From Novosphingobium sp. B1 (GTDB taxonomy: Bacteria > Pseudomonadota > Alphaproteobacteria > Sphingomonadales > Sphingomonadaceae), in NCBI RefSeq assembly GCF_900176395.1, contig NZ_FWXL01000007.1, positions 124,001 through 188,000 on the forward strand: a DNA stretch of 64,000 bases, in the 5' to 3' direction. The translations under genes and the position numbers were made by a program. The notes under the pieces are model-generated. The model was given only the letters and a program-made list of their open reading frames with translations, was not told the origin of the DNA and searched no databases. Below, piece after piece: positions 43,502-51,593 of the stretch. Each line of letters starts with the position of its first letter. Position 1 is the first letter of the stretch.

Positions 43502-44578
43502 GTGACCGAAGAGTCAGCGACAGGGCCTGATCAGTCCCTGCCGGGCACTGACACGCCCGATATGCGTCCGCTGCTGGATATGCCCAACCTTTCGCCCGAG
43601 GCACGGCGAATGGAGGCGGTGCTGTGGCGCCAGGGCGTGGTCGAGGCACGGCAGCGGCTGGGCCCCGGAAGCAAGTTCTGGGAAGTGGTCAAACGCGTCT
43701 GGACCGGCGTCTTCAATGACGGATCGATCCATGCCGGCAACTTTGCCTACATGATCGTGATCGCACTTTTCCCGTTCTTCATCACCGGCGCGGCGCTGTT
43801 TTCGTTCATCGGCGAGGCAAGCCAGCGCGCTGCGGCGATCGACACCGTCCTGTTTGCCCTGCCTCCGGTCGTGGCCGCAACGATCGAACCGGTTGCCCGC
43901 AGCGTGATCGAAGCGCGCACTGGCTGGCTGCTGTGGATCGGCGGCATCTTCGGGCTCTGGACGGTCGGCAGCCTTGTCGAGACCATCCGCGATGTGCTGC
44001 GCCGTGCCTATGGCACGCGGTGGGAACACGCCTTCTGGCGCTATCGCCTGGCATCGACCGGCATTACCCTGGCCTCGGTGGTGCTGATCCTGCTCGCCAT
44101 CTTCGCGCAAGTGCTGATCGGTGCAGCGCAGGAAGTCATCGAAGCATGGCTGCCGCAATTCGCCGACCTGATCGGCAGCCTGGCGTTGTCCCGCTTCATC
44201 CCCGCGGTCGTCCTGTACGGTGCGCTCTGGCTGCTGTTCGTATCGCTCACGCCGGGCGCCTATCGCGGGCGAAACTATCCGAAATGGCCCGGCGCCCTGT
44301 TCGTTACGATCTGGTGGATCGCGGTCACCACGATCCTGCCGACCGCGCTGCGCACCTTTTTCTCGTACGATCTCACCTACGGAAGTCTTGCCGGGATGAT
44401 GATCGCCCTTTTCTTTTTCTGGCTTGTCGGCTTAGGGATGGTTGTAGGAGCCGAACTCAACGCAGCCCTTGCCGAAACGCCGGAAGAGCGCGACATGCTT
44501 GGGCAGGCCGATAATCGCGCACGCGCCTTGGCGGCGAGCGCCGGGAACGAGACTAGAAGCGAGAACGAAGACGCATGA
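43502..44578 (+). CDS. YihY/BrkB family inner-membrane protein
   Basis: A 358-residue polytopic membrane protein of the YihY (BrkB, formerly annotated RNase BN) family; function is not settled. Membrane segments include FAYMIVIALFPFFITGAALFSFIG and GWLLWIGGIFGLWTVGSLVET, then TLASVVLILLAIFAQVLIG, FIPAVVLYGALWLLFVSLTPG and GMMIALFFFWLVGLGMVVGAEL. The start is GTG, directly after the co-chaperone's stop, with AAGCTGGGAG upstream. It overlaps fabI by four bases, so co-chaperone, BrkB protein and fabI appear translationally coupled. Confidence 0.88.
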   Translation: MTEESATGPDQSLPGTDTPDMRPLLDMPNLSPEARRMEAVLWRQGVVEARQRLGPGSKFWEVVKRVWTGVFNDGSIHAGNFAYMIVIALFPFFITGAALFSFIGEASQRAAAIDTVLFALPPVVAATIEPVARSVIEARTGWLLWIGGIFGLWTVGSLVETIRDVLRRAYGTRWEHAFWRYRLASTGITLASVVLILLAIFAQVLIGAAQEVIEAWLPQFADLIGSLALSRFIPAVVLYGALWLLFVSLTPGAYRGRNYPKWPGALFVTIWWIAVTTILPTALRTFFSYDLTYGSLAGMMIALFFFWLVGLGMVVGAELNAALAETPEERDMLGQADNRARALAASAGNETRSENEDA

Positions 44579-45378
44579 CCGGACTTATGCAAGGCAAGCG
44601 CGGCCTGATCATGGGCCTTGCCAACGACAAGTCGCTTGCCTGGGGTATTGCCAAGCAACTGCACGAACATGGCGCGGAACTGGCCTTCTCCTATCAGGGC
44701 GAAGCACTAGAAAAGCGCGTACGCCCGCTGGCGGCAAGCCTGGGCAGCGATTTCCTGATCGAATGCGATGTGTCCGACATGGCCGCGCTCGACCAGACGT
44801 TCGAGACGCTGAAGGCAAGATGGCCGACGATCGATTTCATCGTCCACGCCATCGGCTATTCCGACAAGAACCAGTTGCGCGGCAAGTTCTACGACACCAC
44901 GCTCGACAACTTCCTGATGACGATGAACATCTCGGCCTACAGCCTCGTCGCCGTGACCAAGCGGGCGATGGAGATGATGCCGAACGGCGGTTCAATCCTG
45001 ACGCTGACCTACTACGGCGCCGAAAAGGTCGTCCCGCACTACAACGTCATGGGCGTGGCCAAGGCCGCTCTGGAAACCAGCGTCAAGTACCTGGCCAACG
45101 ACTGCGGCCCTGCAGGCGTGCGCGTGAACGCAATTTCGGCCGGACCGATCAAGACGCTGGCCGCCAGCGGCATCGGCGACTTCCGCTACATCCTCAAGTG
45201 GAACGAACTGAACAGCCCGTTGCGCCGCAACGTGACCATCGAAGACGTCGGCGGGGCAGGGCTCTACCTGCTGTCCGACCTGTCATCGGGTGTCACTGGC
45301 GAGACGCATCACGTCGATGCCGGCTACCACACGGTCGGCATGAAGCAGGAAGACGCGCCGGACATCGCGCTGGGGTGA
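44575..45378 (+). CDS. fabI: Enoyl-[acyl-carrier-protein] reductase (NADH)
   Basis: Last reduction step of each fatty-acid elongation cycle; the target of triclosan in other bacteria. It is 267 residues. The SDR-type N-terminus KRGLIMGLANDKSLAWGIAKQLHEHGAELAFSYQG is the FabI variant of the Rossmann motif. The catalytic Tyr and Lys lie in TYYGAEKVVPHYNVMGVAKAALETSVKYLA. SAGPIKTLAASGIGDFRYIL is diagnostic of FabI. It overlaps the BrkB-family gene by four bases upstream and ends before a repeat-like hairpin. Fatty-acid synthesis coupled to a chaperone and an inner-membrane protein is a conserved-looking but unexplained grouping. Confidence 0.96.
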   Translation: MTGLMQGKRGLIMGLANDKSLAWGIAKQLHEHGAELAFSYQGEALEKRVRPLAASLGSDFLIECDVSDMAALDQTFETLKARWPTIDFIVHAIGYSDKNQLRGKFYDTTLDNFLMTMNISAYSLVAVTKRAMEMMPNGGSILTLTYYGAEKVVPHYNVMGVAKAALETSVKYLANDCGPAGVRVNAISAGPIKTLAASGIGDFRYILKWNELNSPLRRNVTIEDVGGAGLYLLSDLSSGVTGETHHVDAGYHTVGMKQEDAPDIALG

Positions 45379-45390
45379 GGTCACCCGATC

Positions 45391-45422
45391 CTCGTCATTC
45401 CCGCCTGCGCGAGAATGACGAG
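45391..45422. repeat. REP-like hairpin between fabI and the convergent gene
   Basis: CTCGTCATTC (45391-45400) pairs with GAATGACGAG (45413-45422) around CCGCCTGCGCGA. The CGTCATTCCCGC…GAATGACG form resembles dispersed extragenic palindromes I recall from many proteobacteria. Here it sits between convergent genes, where it may also serve as a terminator. Confidence 0.6.
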
Positions 45423-45430
45423 GTTATAAA

Positions 45431-46003
45431 TCAGGGCTGCGCCGGGGTCGGCACTGCAGGGGCCTGCTCGCCCGCCTGTTCGCGCTCGCGCTTCAGCCGC
45501 GCTTCGTATTCCTTTTCGATCTGCTCGACGCGGCCCTGCTCTGCGGCAGCATCGGCGTCGATCGTCTCGAGGCGCTTGGCGCGTTCTTCCTCGATCAGCT
45601 TGCCGAACTGCACGTCCGAACCGCTGCGCTTTTCGGCATAGGCACGGTCAATCAGGCGCGTCAGGCAACCCGTGGCGCCACCGGCACCGACGGCCGAGCA
45701 GGAATTGGTGCCGAAGTTGCCGACCGTTTCATAGGCGCGGACCTTCTGGCTCCATGCCTGGTTGACCGCGGCGTTGGGATTGTCGCGCAGCGGCCTGGGA
45801 ATGCGGAAGCGCTCTTCCTCTTCCTTGCGCGCGCAGACCGTGATGGTGTTGCCATCGGACTTAGGGCAGGGATCGTCGCCATAGACGATAAGCTGGTTGA
45901 CCTTCTCTCCCGAGGGATCGACCAGCGGACCTTCAGCTTGCGCAAAGGCCGGGGCGGCAGAGACGCCAGACAGCAGCAGGGCGGCGGTAATCAGGCGCTT
46001 CAT
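45431..46003 (-). CDS. Exported protein with C-terminal coiled-coil, unknown function
   Basis: A 190-residue secreted protein I cannot name. Residues 1-21 form a signal peptide (KRLITAALLLSGVSAAPAFAQ). The N-terminal half contains VNQLIVYGDDPCPKSDGNTITVCARKEEEERFRIPRPLRDNPN, a pattern recurring in sphingomonad exported proteins. TNSCSAVGAGGATGCLTRLIDRAYAEK follows, giving four cysteines in all. The last 60 residues are a charged helix likely to coil (FGKLIEEERAKRLETIDADAAAEQGRVEQIEKEYEARLKRERE), with a Pro-rich end. GGAG lies 7 bases before the ATG at 46003; the adjacent ATG at 46006 is possible. It is convergent with fabI. Confidence 0.75.
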   Translation of the reverse strand: MKRLITAALLLSGVSAAPAFAQAEGPLVDPSGEKVNQLIVYGDDPCPKSDGNTITVCARKEEEERFRIPRPLRDNPNAAVNQAWSQKVRAYETVGNFGTNSCSAVGAGGATGCLTRLIDRAYAEKRSGSDVQFGKLIEEERAKRLETIDADAAAEQGRVEQIEKEYEARLKREREQAGEQAPAVPTPAQP

Positions 46004-46103
46004 CATTGGTCTCCGGTCAGGCTTGTCGGCGATATAGGACGCCATGCCACTGAATGGTAGATGAAGCGCAAGTGTTCCCTGCGCTCGATCAAATCGCGCC
46101 GGA

Positions 46104-46613
46104 TCAGATTCGCCTGGAAAGCGCGATCGCGGCGCGGCACCCCAGACGGATGGCGTGGAACAGCACCGGATAGGCAGGCGCCTTCTCCGCACCGGCGGCA
46201 AGCGCGGCATCGCGATGCTCGCGCTCGTCATCGCGGAATTCGCGGATCATCGCGGCGAGTTCGGGGTCTTTGTCGCCCAGTTCATCAAGCTGTTCGGTAT
46301 AGTGGCGGTCAATCTCGGTCTCGATCGCGGCAGTGCAGGCCATCGCGGCTTCCGGGCCGATAAGCGCCGTCGCTGCGCCAAGTGCGAAGCCTGCCGCAGA
46401 CCATACCGGCTGCAGCGCGGTGGGACGCACCCCGCGACGCGCGATCAGCGCATCGAACTTTTCGCGGTGCCCCGCTTCCTGTTCGGCCATCGCGGCGATC
46501 TCGGCCGAATGCGGCGCGCGGTTGCCCATCACGGCAAGCTGACCGGCATAGATCCGGGTCGCACCGAATTCCCCGGCCTGGTCGACCCGCAGCATTTCGG
46601 CAAACTTGGTCAT
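46104..46613 (-). CDS. coq7: 2-polyprenyl-3-methyl-6-methoxy-1,4-benzoquinone monooxygenase (demethoxyubiquinone hydroxylase)
   Basis: Di-iron hydroxylase for a late step of ubiquinone synthesis, 169 residues from the ATG at 46613. The iron ligands of the Coq7 ferritin-like bundle are visible: Glu in DQAGEFGATRIYAGQL, E-x-x-H in AEQEAGHREKF, Glu in TAAIETEIDRHY and E-x-x-H in DDEREHRDAAL. It overlaps dsbB by four bases and is the last gene of the long proA-to-coq7 run. Both dsbB and coq7 touch the quinone pool, since DsbB passes electrons to ubiquinone, a sensible pairing. Confidence 0.94.
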   Translation of the reverse strand: MTKFAEMLRVDQAGEFGATRIYAGQLAVMGNRAPHSAEIAAMAEQEAGHREKFDALIARRGVRPTALQPVWSAAGFALGAATALIGPEAAMACTAAIETEIDRHYTEQLDELGDKDPELAAMIREFRDDEREHRDAALAAGAEKAPAYPVLFHAIRLGCRAAIALSRRI

Positions 46614-47098
46614 CGTACGGTTCCCTTGCGGCCTTTGCCCAACAGCGCGAAGATAAGGATCGCGCCGGCAGTGGAGATCAGGAAATTGAACCCGGCCAGG
46701 CTGATCCCGAACATGGACCATGGGGCGACATCACAGCGCACCACCGGTGCATTCATGATCGCATCGAGCGGATTGCCGCCCCCGGCCACGGTAGAACAGG
46801 CCGTCACGCCTTCCCACCAGTTGTATTCGACACCGGCATGGAAAGCGCCGATCAGGCCGGAAATTCCGATCGCAATCGCGGCCAGCGTGACGGCGAGATC
46901 GCCCGAACCTTTGCCCTTCATCATCATCGCCAGCACAGCCAGCACGATTGCCGCGATGTGCGGATAACGCTGCCACCAGCACATCTGGCAAGGATAAAGG
47001 CCGAACACGTATTGCGAGACGAGCGCACCGCCCATCAGCGCGGCGGGAACGATCAGGGCAAGCGCATAGGCGGCGTTGCGAGACTGCTGCGACGTCAC
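46610..47098 (-). CDS. dsbB: Disulfide bond formation protein DsbB
   Basis: Inner-membrane protein that reoxidises the periplasmic thiol oxidase DsbA and passes electrons to quinone. It is 162 residues with four membrane segments. The first cysteine pair is in FGLYPCQMCWWQRYPH (CxxC). The second pair, in the periplasmic loop, is spread across TACSTVAGGGNPLDAIMNAPVVRCDVAPW. The spacing is standard for the short alphaproteobacterial type. ctpA ends 14 bp upstream; coq7 overlaps by four bases downstream. No dsbA is in the window. Confidence 0.93.
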   Translation of the reverse strand: MTSQQSRNAAYALALIVPAALMGGALVSQYVFGLYPCQMCWWQRYPHIAAIVLAVLAMMMKGKGSGDLAVTLAAIAIGISGLIGAFHAGVEYNWWEGVTACSTVAGGGNPLDAIMNAPVVRCDVAPWSMFGISLAGFNFLISTAGAILIFALLGKGRKGTVR

Positions 47099-47111
47099 GG
47101 GAACCTGCCCC

Positions 47112-48488
47112 TCAGCGCTTCAGCTTCGCAGCCAGCGCCGTGCCGGGGCCTGTGCGCCCGATCGTCTGCACTGCGTAGTAAAGCTGGAAGTCCTTGATGT
47201 TCTTGGCCTTCAGCTCTTCCTGGGTCATCTTGAAGCGCGGATCATCGACCTTGTCCTTTTCGAGATCCTTGTCCTCAAGCTTGATCTCGTTGATCAGGTG
47301 GCCGCGCAGGTCGCTTTCGCGATAGGAGCGCAGCTGGCGCTTCCTGAGATCGGGATCGGAAATCTGCGGCACAGCGATATCGGGATCGATGCCGCCTTCC
47401 TGCACGCTGCGGCCTGACGGCGTGTAATAGCGGGCGGTGGTCAGCTTGACCGCGGTATCGCGGGTCAGCGGAATCAGCGTCTGCACGCTGCCCTTGCCGA
47501 AGCTGCGCTGGCCCATGACCACGGCGCGATGCTGGTCCTGCAAGGCGCCTGCGACGATTTCCGAAGCCGAAGCCGAACCTTCGTCGATCAGGACGATCAT
47601 CGGCACGCCCTTGGCGATATCGCCCTTGGTGTCGATCTCGGCCGGATAGACCTCGTTGTCGCGGGCATAGCGGCCACGCTGCGAAACGATGGTGCCCTTG
47701 TCGAGGAACAGGTCGGACAGCGCAACGGCCTCGTCCAACAGACCACCCGGGTTGCCGCGCAGGTCGAGCACAAGCCCGGTGACCTTGCCGCCGGTCTTAG
47801 CCTTGATCTCGTTCCAGGCACGCTGGACCGACGCGCCGACATCGGCGCTGAAGCTCGAGACCGAGATCACCCCGACATTGCCCTGAAGCTCCCACTCGAC
47901 GGGCTTCAGTTCGATGATCTTGCGGGTGACGGCAACGTCGAACGGCTCGTCACGGCCGGGGCGGAAGATGCTGAGCTTGATCGAGGTGCCCGGCACCCCG
48001 CGCATCTGGTCCACCGCCTCGTCCAGCGAGCCGCCGTAGATCAGCTTGCCATCGAGGTGCGTGATGAAATCACCCGCCTTGATCCCCGCAAGGTCGGCAG
48101 GGCTGCCCTTGGTCGGCGCGATGACCTTGACCGCGCCATCGTCCATTGTCACCGACAGGCCCAGCCCACCATAAGACCCTTCGGTCTGGGTACGCAGGTT
48201 CTCGAAATCGCGGACGTCGAGATAGCTGCTGTGGGGATCGAGCGTGGCAAGCATGCCGTCGATCGCGCCCTTCAGCAGCTTGTCGTCGTCCACCGGCTCG
48301 ACATAGTTGGCCTTGATGCGTTCATAGACCGCGATCAGCTTTCCGAATTCGGGGCCGGTCTTGGCATCGACAGCGGCAAGACCGGTGGTGGTGGCCGGAA
48401 TCAGGGCTACGGCGGTGACCAGCGCGGTCGCGCGCAGCAGGGGAGCGAACTTCATCTGCCCAAGGGCCTTTCGCGTGGAAGCGTTCAT
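47112..48488 (-). CDS. ctpA: S41 family C-terminal processing peptidase (CtpA)
   Basis: A periplasmic serine protease of 458 residues with an N-terminal signal (LLRATALVTAVALIPATTTGLAA). A PDZ domain (about 90-175, YGGLGLSVTMDDGAVKVIAPTKGSPADLAGIKAGDFITHLDG) is followed by the S41 catalytic domain. The Ser is in DEGSASASEIVAGALQD and the Lys about 25 residues on in MGQRSFGKGSVQTLIPL. The family cleaves C-termini of envelope proteins, including peptidoglycan hydrolases. It follows the degenerate LytM protein EnvC, the usual alphaproteobacterial order, which suggests a joint role in wall remodelling. Confidence 0.94.
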   Translation of the reverse strand: MNASTRKALGQMKFAPLLRATALVTAVALIPATTTGLAAVDAKTGPEFGKLIAVYERIKANYVEPVDDDKLLKGAIDGMLATLDPHSSYLDVRDFENLRTQTEGSYGGLGLSVTMDDGAVKVIAPTKGSPADLAGIKAGDFITHLDGKLIYGGSLDEAVDQMRGVPGTSIKLSIFRPGRDEPFDVAVTRKIIELKPVEWELQGNVGVISVSSFSADVGASVQRAWNEIKAKTGGKVTGLVLDLRGNPGGLLDEAVALSDLFLDKGTIVSQRGRYARDNEVYPAEIDTKGDIAKGVPMIVLIDEGSASASEIVAGALQDQHRAVVMGQRSFGKGSVQTLIPLTRDTAVKLTTARYYTPSGRSVQEGGIDPDIAVPQISDPDLRKRQLRSYRESDLRGHLINEIKLEDKDLEKDKVDDPRFKMTQEELKAKNIKDFQLYYAVQTIGRTGPGTALAAKLKR

Positions 48489-48579
48489 TGCAGCCGTTGT
48501 ATAGGGCTGCGCGAATTAACGCCAGATGAGGTTTTGGGGCAGGGGGCGCCCAGTTGGACAAGCCCTGCATGCGCCCAGG

Positions 48580-49797
48580 TCAGCCGCTCACCTGGTTCAG
48601 CGGGTTGACCGGCGCGCCATCGCGCCGCAACTCCACCCCCAACACGGGGCGACCGGGGCCGGTGGTGCCGATCGGCGATCCCTGCACGACCTTCTCTCCG
48701 GTCAGCGCGGCAATGCTGCCAAGATTGGTCACGAGCGTGGTCCAGCCACCATCGTGTTCGATGATCACGATGCTGCCGTAGCCGCGATAGGGCCCGGCAA
48801 AGGCCACCCGTCCTGCTGCAGGCGAGACCACCTGCGCCGCCGCTGCGGTGGCGATCGCTATGCCCTTGGACGGCCCGGTCGGCGTGGCCGCTCCGAAGCC
48901 GGCGACCAGTCTGCCGGCAACCGGCATGATCCATGGCAGGCGCGGCGCGGCAGTGGCGAGAATTGGCGGTGGAGCATCGGCCACGCGCAACACTTCGCCC
49001 GGGCGGCTGGGCGGCAGGATCGGGCCGGGCAGCGCCGCAAGGCTTGCCCGCAACGCCCCGTCCTCTTCCAGCCTGCCGACAAGCGAGGTCAGGTCGCGGG
49101 TCTGTTCGGCCAAGGCCATCGCACGGTCAGCCTCGCGGCTGGCCACGCCTTGGGCATTGCGCGAGGCAAGGCGCTGCCGGCTTTCCAGTGCGGCAAGTTC
49201 GGTACGGCGCTGGCCGAGCACCTTCTCGCCATCGCGCAATTGCGTGGCGGCAAGGCGAGCGGCGTCCTGAAGCTTGCGCCCGCGTACGATCTCGGCACGC
49301 AGGCCAGCGGTGCGGCGGCGCACTTCGGGCAACATGGTTTCCATGACCGCACGCAGGTAGATCGTGTCACGAAGGGATTCCGAACGCACCAGGCCGAAGG
49401 CCAGCGGGCGCCGCGCCATCATCTGCAACGCGGCGGTCAGCCGCACCACCGGTTCCTGCCGTTGCGCCATCTTGCCGCGCAGAGTCTCACGCTGGCGGTC
49501 GATCAGCATGATCTTTGCCTGCGCCAGCTGGATCTCGGCCTCGGATTGCTGGATGCGCGCGGCAACGGCTGCCGCTTCGCGCGCGGTGCGATCGGCCTCT
49601 GCGGTGGCCTTGCGGGCGGCCTTTTCGAGATGTTCGGCACGGGCGCGCGATTGGGCGAGGGCCTGGCCTGCACGCCGCAGCACTTCGCCCGCTTCACCTG
49701 CATCGGCGTAAGGCGCCGCCTGCTGCGCCGTGGCCTGCCACGTTGCGACACCGGCAAGGCCCAGACACATGAAAATGAACGCGAGGCGTGACGTCAT
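48580..49797 (-). CDS. envC: EnvC-like murein hydrolase activator with degenerate LytM domain
   Basis: A periplasmic protein of 405 residues from the ATG at 49797. A signal peptide (FIFMCLGLAGVATWQATAQ) is followed by a long coiled-coil (about 30-270, LAQSRARAEHLEKAARKATAEADRTAREAAAV…). The C-terminal LytM/M23-like domain starts at LPWIMPVAGRLVAGFG. The zinc ligands are missing: the expected HxGxD reads SKGIAIA, and the HLH equivalent reads LGVEL. E. coli EnvC is likewise a non-catalytic LytM protein that activates cell-division amidases. The protein is thus probably an amidase activator, not a peptidase. It lies between rlmH and ctpA. Confidence 0.88.
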   Translation of the reverse strand: MTSRLAFIFMCLGLAGVATWQATAQQAAPYADAGEAGEVLRRAGQALAQSRARAEHLEKAARKATAEADRTAREAAAVAARIQQSEAEIQLAQAKIMLIDRQRETLRGKMAQRQEPVVRLTAALQMMARRPLAFGLVRSESLRDTIYLRAVMETMLPEVRRRTAGLRAEIVRGRKLQDAARLAATQLRDGEKVLGQRRTELAALESRQRLASRNAQGVASREADRAMALAEQTRDLTSLVGRLEEDGALRASLAALPGPILPPSRPGEVLRVADAPPPILATAAPRLPWIMPVAGRLVAGFGAATPTGPSKGIAIATAAAAQVVSPAAGRVAFAGPYRGYGSIVIIEHDGGWTTLVTNLGSIAALTGEKVVQGSPIGTTGPGRPVLGVELRRDGAPVNPLNQVSG

Positions 49798-49804
49798 GCC
49801 GCCA

Positions 49805-50230
49805 CTATCCCTCGCGGTGATAGGGATGGCCAGCAAGAATGCTGGTCGCACGCCAGAGCTGTTCGGCCAGCATGGCGCGGGCCATCATGTGCGGCCAGGT
49901 CGCCTTGCCGAACGCGATCAGAAGATCGGCGGATTCGCGCAAGGGATCATCATGACCGTCCGCAGCGCCGATCAGGAACCGCGTTTCGCGCACGCCATCG
50001 TCGCGCCAGCGGCCCAGGATCGCGGCGAATTCGCTGGAGGTCAGCTGCTTGCCGCGCTCGTCGAGGGCGACTGTGCGGGCAGGTGTCTGCGATGGCGGTG
50101 GGACGGTGCCGCCGCGGTCGGGCAGCTCCGTCATCTTCCAGCCCCACGAAATGCGCTTGGCATAGCGCTCGACCAGCTCCGCCTCCGGCGACCGGCCAAT
50201 CTTCCCGCGGGCGATGACGTGGAGCAGCAT
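49805..50230 (-). CDS. rlmH: 23S rRNA (pseudouridine1915-N3)-methyltransferase RlmH
   Basis: SPOUT-class methyltransferase acting on helix 69 of 23S rRNA in assembled ribosomes. It is 141 residues, slightly shorter than the E. coli protein. MLLHVIARGKIGRSPEAELVERYAKRISW opens it. The trefoil-knot SAM site is FLIGAADGHDDPLRESADLLIAFGKATWPHMMARAMLAEQLWRA, ending with the conserved GHPYHREG. It sits seven bases upstream of envC and follows rsfS with a 170-bp gap. That gap holds a CGACCACC/GGTGGTCG hairpin (50308-50340) and no gene. Confidence 0.95.
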   Translation of the reverse strand: MLLHVIARGKIGRSPEAELVERYAKRISWGWKMTELPDRGGTVPPPSQTPARTVALDERGKQLTSSEFAAILGRWRDDGVRETRFLIGAADGHDDPLRESADLLIAFGKATWPHMMARAMLAEQLWRATSILAGHPYHREG

Positions 50231-50401
50231 GGAAGCGGTCTAGCGGGATTTACACCGCAAGAGAATCCCTTGAGGAAAAGCAGCGGCACCAGACCGCTCC
50301 TCCGTGGCGACCACCTCACCGGGTAGGCTTCGGGTGGTCGGGCCGGGGGAGTGGGCTGGTGCCGCAAGCCCTTGGCGGATGCCAAGGGCGCACTTCACGA
50401 A

Positions 50402-50794
50402 TCACGCCGCGCCAGCGTCTCCGAAGGCCCACATGCGCTCGAGGTTGTAGAACGTGCGCACTTCTGGGCGGAAGAGGTGAACGACCACGTCGCCCGCATC
50501 GATGAGCACCCAGTCCGCCGCCGGAAGACCTTCGATCCGCACGTGGCCGAAACCGCCGTGCTTGATCCGCTCGGACAGCTTCTGTGCCATGGCGGCGACC
50601 TGCCGGGTGGAGCGGCCCGAGGCGATCACCATGTAATCGGCAACGGAGCTCTTGCCTTCGAGCGGGATGGAAACCACCTCCTGCGCCTGATCATCGTCAA
50701 GCGATTGCAGCACGAGATCGTGCAGCGCGGCAGGGGTGTAAGGGGTTTTGGGAGCGGTGCCGGCATTGGCCGACAGCGGTTGTACGCTGGTCAT
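50402..50794 (-). CDS. rsfS: Ribosomal silencing factor RsfS
   Basis: Binds ribosomal protein L14 and blocks subunit joining when nutrients are scarce. It is 130 residues. After a variable N-terminal tail of about 20 residues, the conserved domain runs LHDLVLQSLDDDQAQEVVSIPLEGKSSVADYMVIASGRSTRQVAAMAQKLSERI. It ends WVLIDAGDVVVHLFRPEVRTFYNLERMW, both standard blocks. It lies between nadD and rlmH, as in many bacteria; nadD ends 109 bp upstream. Confidence 0.95.
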   Translation of the reverse strand: MTSVQPLSANAGTAPKTPYTPAALHDLVLQSLDDDQAQEVVSIPLEGKSSVADYMVIASGRSTRQVAAMAQKLSERIKHGGFGHVRIEGLPAADWVLIDAGDVVVHLFRPEVRTFYNLERMWAFGDAGAA

Positions 50795-50903
50795 GATGCG
50801 CGAAATGGCCTCCGTGGCTCAAGAGTCAAGTGATAACGGTTGGAACGCGCAAGAGTTTCTATGCTCCGCACCCAGGCGGAACATGGATCAAGGTGTTGCG
50901 CGC

Positions 50904-51593
50904 TCAGGATTTTCCTCGCTTTACGAGACGATGCGTAACCGCATCGCGCAGCGCCGCCTGTGCGTAGCGGCGGGACCAGTCCGGATCTCTTGCGCGAATC
51001 GCGCTGGCAGACCGTTGGTCGGGATCGAAGCGAAGAATGGTCAGCGCCGGAGCGCTCCGCATTGCGCCGGAGACGAACTGTCCGGGCCGCTGGCGCCAGC
51101 GGCGCAGCCAGGCCATGGCAGGGCTTGCCAGGGCATCCGAATCATAACCCGGACGCGCGATCACCGCAATCGGCATCTCACGTGCGATCTGCCGCCAGTG
51201 CTTCCACCTGTGGAACTGCGCGAGGTTGTCGGCCCCCATCAGCCAGACGAAGCGCCGCCTGGGGTACCGCCGCCTGATCGCGCGCAGGGTGTCGACCGTG
51301 AATCGCGTCCCCAGTTCGCGCTCGATCGCGGTGGCGCGGATCGGGGCATTGCGGCTCTGCCGCTGTGCCGAGGCCAGTCGCGCCTCGAGCGGCGCCATGC
51401 CTTCGACCGGCTTCAATACGTTGCCGGGCGAGACCAGCCACCACACCTCGTCCAGCCCCAGCGCCGAAATCGCGAAGAGCGTGACGCGGCGGTGGCCGCC
51501 GTGCGCGGGATTGAAGCTGCCGCCGAACAGGCCAGTCAGGGGCGCGGCGGGATTTCTCAGGGCCTGACCTGCCCCGAGCCGCGCACGAGCCAC
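50904..51593 (-). CDS. nadD: Nicotinate-nucleotide adenylyltransferase
   Basis: Makes nicotinic acid adenine dinucleotide, the penultimate step of NAD synthesis. It is about 229 residues. The nucleotidyltransferase signature [21 protein letters not shown] contains the HxGH-type motif (HGGH). [12 protein letters not shown] and [16 protein letters not shown] are conserved substrate contacts, and the ISSTxxR-like end reads [10 protein letters not shown]. The only usable start I find is GTG at 51593, which overlaps the proA coding end by 37 bases, more than the usual four. The start should be treated as tentative. Confidence 0.9.
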   Translation of the reverse strand: MARARLGAGQALRNPAAPLTGLFGGSFNPAHGGHRRVTLFAISALGLDEVWWLVSPGNVLKPVEGMAPLEARLASAQRQSRNAPIRATAIERELGTRFTVDTLRAIRRRYPRRRFVWLMGADNLAQFHRWKHWRQIAREMPIAVIARPGYDSDALASPAMAWLRRWRQRPGQFVSGAMRSAPALTILRFDPDQRSASAIRARDPDWSRRYAQAALRDAVTHRLVKRGKS

